Below, piece after piece: positions 1 through 11,900 of a stretch of DNA of 64,000 bases. The position numbers and the translations under genes are program-made. The DNA lies in assembly GCA_963693285.1 (NCBI GenBank), contig OY848929.1:4280501-4344500 (forward strand), written 5' to 3'. The notes below the pieces were generated by a model. It was not told the DNA's origin. It saw nothing but the letters and a program-made list of their open reading frames with translations, and did not search any database. The first letter of the stretch is position 1; each line of letters begins with the position of its first letter. The DNA is from Xestospongia muta. Lineage: Eukaryota > Porifera > Demospongiae > Haplosclerida > Petrosiidae.

Positions 1-1897
<1,897 letters not shown>

Positions 1898-2056
1898 AAT
1901 TGTAACTAAAACACCCCAATACCTTCTTCAAACAGCCATGTGGCTAAATCACACCTACTGTATTTAGACCTACCCACTAGACCACGCCCATATTGTGACG
2001 GTGTACCCACGTTGTTTCTATAGTGTCTTCTCTTCACCTCTTTGATCACCACTACC
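1898..2056. promoter_or_regulatory. Bidirectional promoter interval between TNPO3 and SNRPE
   Basis: The start codons of TNPO3 (leftward, 1897) and SNRPE (rightward, 2057) are 159 bp apart, so both 5' UTRs and the core promoter must fit here. It lacks an obvious TATA box near either start. The promoter assignment is an inference from head-to-head layout. Confidence 0.5.
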
Positions 2057-3088
2057 ATGGCTTACCGTGCTCAGAAAGTTCAGAAAGTGATGGTGCAGCC
2101 AATTGTATCCTTCTATTCTAGCTATAATCAATACGTCCTATTGAATTAATGACAGTATTGTTGTGCCATGGTGTTAGCACCGATATTTGAGGCAAAGGTT
2201 ATATTATCAACTCCCAAGTTACTATTAGAGATTGGCACACTTCTTTTGAGCGTCATTGAGCATGGTGTCTAGAAAGTGTCCTTATGTCTATAGTTCTAGA
2301 TAAAATATGTGTCCTGTTAAAGTTACAGTGTGCAAATAGTAAAAAGACATTTTCCTTAACAGTTAACTTCAGAATCTAATATTTCGTTATTTACAAAATG
2401 TAAGTATATCATTAACTGATATATATATACTACATTTCTATTGTCATTACTCACTCCCTTATTAGATGATGGAATATTATAGATCAATTTTTTTTCATAC
2501 GTAAAATTTTTATGTTTTAAATTTTGCAGACGTTATCTTTCACAAAAGCAATGAGTCCACCATTTTAGCAATGTGCAAATTGTATGTTAGTGCACATTAA
2601 TTTTTACAAATTTCAAGCTTTTCAAAACTAATAGCACCAATATTAACCTGAATTACTATATATGATTTTATATTATATAATATGTTTTTTTGATAGAAAA
2701 ATCGGGTACAAGTGTGGTTGTATGGTCGCTCTAACATGAGAATTGAAGGGATAATTATAGTTAGTTCACCAACAAAATTAGCCAATTTTAGTATGGATTT
2801 GTATGGTATATTTAACCCTTTATCTTAAAGCAATAATGCTGTCCAAAGTATCATAGTGTTAATTTTATTATTATTAGGGATTTGATGAGTTTATGAATCT
2901 TGTTATGAATGAGACAGAAGAAGTCTATTTAAAGACTGACACTCGCAAAAAAGTTGGTAAGGGCATAATAATGACTATTGTATTTTGTATTTTAATAACA
3001 TGCATCTTGCTATATATATATATTAGGTCGTATATTGCTCAGAGGAGATAATGTGACCTTGATAATGCTAGCAGAGAGACAGAATTAA
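2057..3088 (+). CDS. SNRPE: Small nuclear ribonucleoprotein E (SmE)
   Basis: Core Sm protein of the heptameric ring on U1, U2, U4 and U5 snRNAs. Five exons (2057-2104, 2373-2399, 2697-2759, 2878-2956, 3027-3088) join in frame to give 92 residues, the same length as human SmE. Exon 1 gives MAYRAQKVQKVMVQPI. The 27-nt exon 2 gives NLIFRYLQN. Exon 3 gives VQVWLYGRSNMRIEG (Sm1 motif). Exon 4 gives GFDEFMNLVMNETEEVYLKT, and exon 5 gives RILLRGDNVTLI (Sm2 motif) and stops after LAERQN. All introns are GT-AG. It is head-to-head with TNPO3. Identification is very strong because order, length and both Sm motifs match. Confidence 0.97.
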
Positions 3089-3325
3089 CTTTTGATGCAT
3101 ACACTGTGTACTTCAGTATATTATTATTCTCCTATTTCTGTGGTTTCATAATGTCTTTTTGATGAGAGTTGAATTGTTTGAATTTTAACCCTCAACGAAA
3201 CCCAATATTAATTCTTGGTAATACAAAATAAATCGCAATTAATATTGAGATTCTCATTAAAATTATATTATTATTATTAATATTAAAGATAACAAGTATC
3301 AACCACGCCTGTCTGTACCTACAAA

Positions 3326-6300
3326 ATGGTAAGTTACGATGTTTTTGATATCACAGCCATTTCTGTATCTGCCTTTAGGATGGAGATACTCCAAGTAACA
3401 CAGAAGAACAATGGGTCTCCTTGCTCAGTTCTTTGAAAGATGATTTAGCGTTACAACTTTTTAAAGGCTACTTAAAGAAAGTTGCTGCAGTTATTAGGTC
3501 ATTAAAAGATGTTGGATTTTCACTAGAGAAGGAGACAGATAACTTCTTAAGCTTGCAATTAAAACTGCTTAAGGCATCTCAACTTCTATCTACTTTATAC
3601 TATGATGAAGAGAAAAAGTCCCGTAAACAACAACTGTTGGAAATGATCAGCCAAAATCTACCATTTATCATCACAGTTGTCAACATGAATTGTTCATATA
3701 TGGAAGTTCATGGTAAGTATGTCACTTCATTTTTAGAATAGCTTTAGAACTCCTTTCAAAGGTGCTTTTATCTTGTTTCAATTTCCCTACTCAACAAATA
3801 TGACAAATAATTTAGAAATCTAAAAACTTCGTCATTTTTGTTGAGTTAAATAAAATAATAAATATATATCTCTGGAATCAGTTAAATTATCAAATAGGAT
3901 CTTCAGCAGGTATGTACTTACAACAACCTGCTATATGCTTGATGAAGATGGTTGAAGAAACATTAACAAAAGCTGTTGAAATGAGGAAAATGCTTGTACA
4001 AAGACGCTACTTTGAAGACATTATTAATCACCTTCATTTTTTGTCAGTTGATCTCCTATCAGAGGTATGATTTCAGAAATACTATATATTTTAATAATAC
4101 AGATATGTCTTATTCAGGAGAATGTTTTCACTCAAGCTATTTGGATTAATTTCTTGTTGCTTTACAAATGTGTGGGAGAGGTAACAGTCGGTACTTTACA
4201 AGAACCAGACCAATGTCTGGAAGCGGTCTGTCCTTATACTCATGCTCCAGATATAGAGCTAAGAATTATTGCAAAAGCCTTGTTGATAGCACTTGCCAGG
4301 AGAATTCATAATCAGAGCTATTCAGATGGTTGTCCTCTCAATGAAGATGAAGCAAAGTATATAGCTACAATCCTTAGTACTGACTTGTCTGTACCTAATT
4401 CATTTCATGGTCTGACTTATCAAGATCTCTTCTCCATGATCAAGGATTTGATTGAATGCTCTGAGTCTATGGGTGAACTTTTAAAACAAGATTTACCCTC
4501 TGTCTTAGCTACACAAATAGATATTTTACCAGAAAAAGAGCAAAGTACTGCTGCTGAGCTATTATGTCTCCTGATGGATAACAGTAGCAGACAGGACAAA
4601 AACTTTGATGATACAGGTAGGTAGCTCTTCTCTATTCCTTTGTCATTAATTTGTGTTAATTATTATGATAGAATTAAAATGCCATGATGGTATATTTTCT
4701 AATGAAAATGTGATAGTGCTACCTCAAGAAAATGATGTTATCTTTGAATTATGCGACCTCCTTCTGCAATACATTATACGCACTGTTCTACCATTGGATG
4801 GTCTTCCATATAAAGAAATTTGGGAGCAAGTAGATTCATGGCATACGATAGCTGCTGCCATTTCTCTAATAGCAGCACTCTATTCAGAATCAGATGATAC
4901 ACTTCACAAAGAATTGATCAGGAGTGTGGACATGACTCAAGGCTCTTGTGAGGCATTATACTTGGCTTTTTACACACCCATTCTCTACAATGGTGAGAAC
5001 TTATCAAGTTTTGTGTTCATCTTTCCTTGTTATCATCATATAGAGAACAGTAGATCACTTATGGTATCAAAGTTTCGTGATTTGTTACTGATTCTCATGA
5101 TATGGACAGATGGTAGTTCTCTTTTAGCCTACAAAGTGGCCAAGTCAGGTCTGCTTTTTTTCGCCGCAACAGCCATACATGTAGGACGTGTTATATATAC
5201 ATGGCAGAAGGTACAATTGCTAATTTTAAAATATTTATATTCCGTGATTTTTATTTTGTTTTTTTTCTTCATAGTCAATTGATAGACCAATTAAAATGGC
5301 TCTCAATACTTTGTTCAATTGTGCTCTCAATCCTGAAAATGGTCCTGCATTTCGTTATTGTGACGTTATTCCTGAGTTGTTGCCATATACAAAATCAACC
5401 ATCTTAGATTATGCTATTACTTCAAAATTTATTCTTTACTGTTTAAGTTTGCAATTGGACTACAATCATGTTTTAGCTTTAAAATTAGAAGAGAGAGAGG
5501 CAAACTATTGCATGACAACCTTATCAGAAGCAATGCAACCACCATTATTTTCAGCAGAAGGATTTTCTCTCTGTGAAATACTAGAGATCCTTAACAAACT
5601 GACCCATCCTACATTGACATTTGAGAAACCTCAATCTGACGCTGCTAACACACAACAACGAAAACATCAAGTATTGAGTGAATTTGAACAGAAGATGAAC
5701 GAAGCAAGAAATGAATTAAAGGCTAACTTCAGTCTCTTGACTAAGTTCAAACTATTGAATCTTATTGAAACTCTGTTGTTGATTTCTGACAATCGCGTGC
5801 AAGAATTAAGTGTTGTTCTTCTGTGGAATGTTTTACACATGGAGGCCATTAAAGATGAAGTGCTGACACAGTTTCCTGGTATGATTGAAAACGTTTTGAA
5901 ATTTTGTGATGGTTCTATGAGTCACACTGAACAAGTTGCTGATTGTGTCCTTTTACTTCTAGACCCTGAGGATTGTGAAGGTACATAGTTTATGTGGTAT
6001 CCAATGCTGTCTGTAGTATTAGTACTATCTGTGGTGCCTAATTAGACAATATAAGCACCATTAGGCACCATAGAATTAGTTCTATGGTACCCATAGTGTT
6101 GGTCGTATCTGTGGTGCCCAATCAGACAATATGGACACCACAGATTCTCTGAGTATAAATTCCAGGCATTTTGTACCAAAAATTTTAATTATTTGTAATC
6201 TGTCTTCTCTATCAAACATTTTTTTCATATTTTGTGTAGATCATGTCAGACAATTGAAATATGCTCAGATGTGCTACAACTATAGAAATTATCAAGAAGC

Positions 6301-8713
6301 TGCTTTTGTTTGCTCTAATATTATCAAAAGAATTAATGGTGAATCTGACCTCTATAGTCAATGCATTCTACTACAAGGAAAGGCTACATTTTATGGATAC
6401 CAGAGAAAAGTTCTCTATATGACAAAGAAAAGGCAAACTTTGGAAAGAGTTGAACAAAAATTGCTGGATGACGAGTGCTTTGCTGATATTAAGGAGACAA
6501 TAACTTTACTTGGGTGGGCTTTAGATCATTTTTGCTTAGATGTAGAAGGTTCCAAGTTGTTGGATTGGGCAATGATGGATTGCCTTCATGAAACAAATCG
6601 ATTAAACATATGCAGAAGATGTTTATTGTGTCGTCAAGTTCGAGACCTACGTCGAAGTCATCTTTGGCCAGAGTTTCTTATTAGAGATGCTACTGCTGAT
6701 CTGGTAGGTGAGGAAAGAAAGATGACCCAAGAACTTGTATTTGGTTTAGATAAGTATCGTATGAAGTCGGCAGGTGAATGCTGGTTTTGGATGTTGTGTC
6801 GTAAATGTGAAGAATCATTATCACAAAATGCAGAGAAAGATTTTGCTGAAAAGTTTCATCAAGTGCATCCTAGAGATAAAGAAGGAAAGGTGGTTTATTC
6901 AACTTGGTTTTTTCACTTTTGTTGTGCAGTCATTTTTCGCACATTGCCACATGCTAAATTTCCAATGCGTTTCAATGATGACGAAGTATATGAAACATTT
7001 GTGTACTGTCGAAAACATCTGCTTACCCTTCCTGTTAAAATTGAAAAGCAAGATGTACCATTGACAAAACTTGAGCTTTATCAGATTCAGGAATTTATGC
7101 AAGATACTGTTTGTGACAAATTGAAGCCTTTTTTCTTTGTTACTCCGTCAAAAATGGTATTTGAGATTGGAAATAGCGGTGACTATGTCAACCTTTCTGG
7201 TCTGATTTCCATCAACTGTTTAGCTGTTTTTCGTTTGATCGATGGCTATAGAGATCCATCTGGCCATGCGCACTTTTTTTCAGCAAGTTTTAGAAATTAT
7301 CACATTCTTGTTTGTTTTACACCTTCTTCACGATGCTCAGTTCCAGATGCTTGTATGGTACTTCCAAGAGATGGAGTGTACCTTGTACCTCATAATGCAG
7401 AAAAGATACAGAATATACCAAAAGGTCATTGGATGGTATTTCACCGTGGGATTTTACATGTTACCGACACTGGAAGTGAAATTTCTAAGAATCTATCATC
7501 AAAAGCTGCTAAAAGGCTTCTTAAAGGAAGAGAGAAAGATGAAGATACTGCTTTTCCACATTCTCAAACAGTCTTTTGGCCTTCATCCATGGCCAAAACT
7601 ATGATGGAATATTTTGGTGAGAAAGAGTTATTAACTGCACCATTTATACAAACCACAACAAAACCATTGATAAGCTTAATGCCTCCTCAATTTGATATAG
7701 CAAACTCTGATTCAACTCTCAATCATTGCATTAATTTCCCTCGAGGTCATCAAGTCGTGCTACACAAAATATCAGAAGGTGAAGATGGTGCCATATTAAC
7801 CGCCTTCCTCCTTGTATCATCTACTGATGCATCAAACTCATTTCCTCTTCCATACATTCTCATTTCTTATTCTAATCGAAATGCAATTTATCATGATGCT
7901 GCTTTTATTGAAACTGCAAATGGGAGAATCCACTTTTCCAATTTTCTCCTTGAGAATGACTACTGTTCGTCAGTACGAACGACTTATCAATTCATCTATG
8001 AATTGGCAAGTGATCTGGTTCAGTTATGCATGGTAGAAAAAGGAATATATAGCTTACAAATTCTCATACAGTGCTTGAAAGTTCGTAGTTTTTCAAAATG
8101 GGAAAATGATCTTCCACCACTGGACTCAAAATGCTCAGAAGATGGATGTTGGTATTGTAAAGATCGTTGTCACTATTGCTTGAAAGAGGCATGTGGTTGG
8201 AGTAAGACCAAAACCAAATTTACAGATGTTCCCTATAAATTTTGTAGTACAAAGTGTTTAGGGATGCTTTGCTTGACACCTAGTGCTTTAGAAAAAAACA
8301 TATTTGTCACAGATCATAGAGAAGATATGGAACATTCAAGTCCTTCTATTCTTGATATTTTACGTATCAATCGCAATGATGGTGATAGTTACAACACTGT
8401 CGATTGTTTTAATTTATGTATAGCTGATGTTTCTGAGGCTGATCTTTCCCCTGGACAACTGTATGTTTTACGGGTGTCACATCGCGTGCATTCTAAATAT
8501 TTTAAGTTCTTTGCAGTTCAAGTTACAGAAGAAGCTGAGATTTTAGGGTGTCTAACAACTGATTTGATTAGTATATCCAGTATGGCCACTGAAGAAATTA
8601 TGATGAGTTATTTTCAACTTCAACCTGTTTTAGATAGCCTATTTAGTTTGGTGATGAAAGTGTTGGGTTGTAAAAATCTTCCCGAATATATTGGAGTAGT
8701 ACAAAGAAAGTAA
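3326..8713 (+). CDS. Large ARM-like / TPR-like protein with HNH-like and C-terminal Cys-rich zinc modules; function unknown
   Basis: I do not recognise an orthologue. Eight exons join in frame (3326-3328, 3379-3712, 3898-4064, 4118-4616, 4672-4992, 5044-5210, 5275-5980, 6240-8713) for 1556 aa; exon 1 carries only the ATG. Residues 1-730 are leucine-rich helical pairs with armadillo character (for example LQELSVVLLWNVL-type segments). Residues about 733-800 look TPR-like (YRNYQEAAFVCSNII). Residues 857-923 hold a treble-clef/HNH-like layout: C857-x2-C860-x2-C863, SHLWP at 872-876, and LCRKCE at 918-923. A second cluster has cysteines at 1364, 1369, 1372, 1376, 1379, 1384, 1402, 1406 and 1411. 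The final exon is 2.47 kb without introns. There is no signal peptide. Domain names are by motif reading only. It is followed after 246 bp by the HD-ZU5-Death gene on the same strand, which may suggest a shared context. Confidence 0.75.
5996..6143 (+). repeat. Imperfect tandem duplication in intron 7 of the ARM/zinc gene
   Basis: Two related copies (about 5996-6062 and 6084-6143) share the phrases tatctgtggtgcc and agacaatat. Between them TGGTGCCTAAT and ATTAGGCACCA form an 11-bp inverted repeat. The second copy runs toward the last intron's interior and has no coding role. It could be a decayed small element. Confidence 0.5.
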
Positions 8714-8959
8714 CTGAACTGTTTCTTTAACATGTTTTCAAAATGCTAATATTTTGTATTAGAAATAATAATATTATGGTACTTTTTGCAATGAAATCTC
8801 TGGGGACAACAAATACATGATTCTTTCAACTTTCTAGTGAAATTTATTCAGTTTGAAGAAATTTTGATTAATTTTATTAGTGTGTAAGTTTGAATTTTAA
8901 AAGAATTTAAAGAATAGCTGATAAAGCAAAACACACCCACATTAGCAAATTAGATTGTC

Positions 8960-11900
8960 ATGGCCACTGGTGAGTTGTGATAAATTGTTGTTAGAATATC
9001 ACTTCTCATATAATTTTACAGATCATGATGATTATAAGAGTGGAAAGGTAATATATAATTTTCTTATTTTGATCTATTTATTACCACAGACATTTGATGA
9101 TTCTGTTCATGGACCTATAACACTGCATCCTTTGCTGGAACATATTGTCAATACACCTCAGATTCAAAGACTGAGAAATATTAAACAATTAGGTGAAATG
9201 AATATAGAATACAACTATTTAATTGAAATAATCAATGTTTTATGCACAGGAGGCCTCTATTGTGACTACATTGGAGCAGAGAGAAGTCGGTTTCAGCACA
9301 GCATTGGGTACATTATATTAGATTATACTTAGTAATACACATTAGCCTTGATAACTGTAATGTTAGAGGATAACTATGCACTTTTTAAGACTTGCATTTC
9401 TTGTAAGTACTATCTACTACATAGCATATGTAATTATCATGAACATGTCTATATATAGGTTAGACAATTGCTTGGAGTTTCTACAGCCCTCAAAGTCCAA
9501 GTGCTCCAATGATGAGTGCTCTATTTCATGTAGCAGGAGTGCATGAGCATGGCACTCATGTGCTCCTGTGTATATAGAAACCTCTAATACATTGTCTAAC
9601 TAATTTAAACAATTGAGCCACAAGGCTAAACCAAGTTAGTCCAGTTATACCACAAGTCCAACCCAAGTGTGATGACTCAGCAGAATTCTGAATAATTATC
9701 TTTGATGTTAACGAAAACACAAGAAATGTGTCTGATGTTTATAAACATCTGTTCTACTCACATTTTTATTAACATCAAAGGGAATTTATTCATAATTGTT
9801 TAAAACATAACTTATGCCACAAATTATAAAATGTCATGTTAGATTTTATTTCCTTTTATTAGGATGTGTCATCTTTCTGGTATCTTCCTTGAAATATTGC
9901 AAGAAAGACAACCAAATTTGCCTATTACCAAACGAGATGTGCTCTGTATTCAGATAGCTGCACTCTGTCGCAACTTAGGTCAGGGTCCATTCTCACGATT
10001 GTTTGACCAACTTGTACTTCCCAAGATACGAGTCAGTACAAAGCCATGGAAGGTATTAATATTTATGTATTGTGAATGACTTCTGAGAAAAAACTTCAAT
10101 CAGTTTCCAGACAGTTGTATAGCTATGTTTCGTCATTTACTACAAAGTACAGATTTGAAAGCTAAATTTGAAGACTATGGTTTGATTTTGGATGAAGACA
10201 TCCCATTTATTGAAGAGTTAATCACAGGAAATCCAAACAAGGCAAGTTAAGTATAAACTCATGTCTTTACTTCTATATTACAGGAAAGACCTGGAAACAA
10301 ACAATTTCTTTATGAGGTAACATAATAGTACTATTTTCACTAATTTATTGCACTCTAATAGATTGTCAATAACACACAGTATGGTATTGATGTCAACAGG
10401 ATGGATTATATTGCTAGAGATTCTCAAGAGCTTTGCTACTTTCATAATTTTGATTGGAGGTCTAAATTGAAAGACAATTATGATCATTTTATATTTATCT
10501 CACCAGGCAATACATGAACTCAGTTCGTGTTATTACAACAGATGATGGATTTTCACACATATGTTGCAGAGAAGATGTGAGAGAGATTTGCTCTAAATGT
10601 ATGAAGGGATTTATACTTTATTCATTCAGGAAATCCATCTAGTTCATGAGTTTTATCGTGTCAGACTCCACATGTTTTATAATTACTATCACCAATGGAA
10701 ATCAAGAGCTAATGAGAATATGTAATATTGACAAAGATTAAAATGTAATTAAAAAATTTTTTTCAGGATTGCTGATGCACTTGTTAAGGCAAATGAGTAT
10801 ATTATTATACCAGGAGAGCATGGGTTTGTTTAAAGTTACTGTTTAAGTGTTAAGCATTAGATGTGAATCATACCAGATTACCAAGGAAACTATCAGAAGT
10901 AGTAGATGATATGTACGCCTTTACAAAACTAACTGATAGTGTCATTGAGTTGATAAGAATGGATCCAAGGGAAGTAGAATTGAAAGAGGTATTTAAAACA
11001 ATATGATTGTTGCTAATTACTCGTGTTCAAAGTCTAAGGAATTGTTAAATGCTATCCAAAAGAACTGGATTCATCAGTACATCGGATGTATAAAGAATCT
11101 TCCGGTACATATTGGCACAGCTCTAGCTGTAAGTTTAACAAAAGAAAGAATGAGTGTTTTTATGTGAATGTAGGAGAGCATATCTCAAAGACTTGTTGAC
11201 ATTTATGGCAATATTGAAACAGAAAGTGATGTTACTCTACAAGCTAACTTTATAGTGGTTGATGTGAGTGAAATTTTGCTATTATATTGACCAGTCACTA
11301 AAGAGACTGCTTTTCTAACTATAGAAGATTTACTTTGATCTTGGTAGTGAAGGATATGACCCAATGCTAAATATATGGGTCTATAGTCCTGATAATCTAA
11401 ATCTAGCTATGCAAGGAAAAGAAGTTGAGAAAATACTCAAAAGTGTACTTATTGAGTTGTTTATTTTGATAGAAAATACCTACTATTGAATGTGCTGCTC
11501 CAAATATGTATCATTGGGTGGAGATAAGAATTTATAGTAGATGGGACAATGCATCAGATATTACCAAAGCAATCAAAAGGTTACTTACTACATGAAAGAT
11601 TAAAACTGTTTAAAATCATATCGATTTTTATATGTAATGATATATAGAGGGTTTGAGCAATTTTTAAAAGTAGAGAACTATGATGTAAGTGGTTCAATTC
11701 GTGACATGTTTAATTTTTGTTTTTAAACAGGGTTCTATATATGATGTCACTTCCAAAAAAAGTAGTTAATTTTTCTTGATTTCCCAGCTAGTTAACATTT
11801 GGCTTTTTGTTTGTACATTCTTAGTAGACACCACAAAACCTATTGCTACAGTTGGAAAGCAAGACAGAGGAGATGATTGGTCACACCAACCTACAGCTAT

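Noticed and set aside
9201..9249. Extension of the SAMHD1-like exon through 9193-9249
   Set aside because: The frame is open by chance, but it interrupts the conserved IKQLG-GLYCDY junction; GT and AG signals mark it as an intron.
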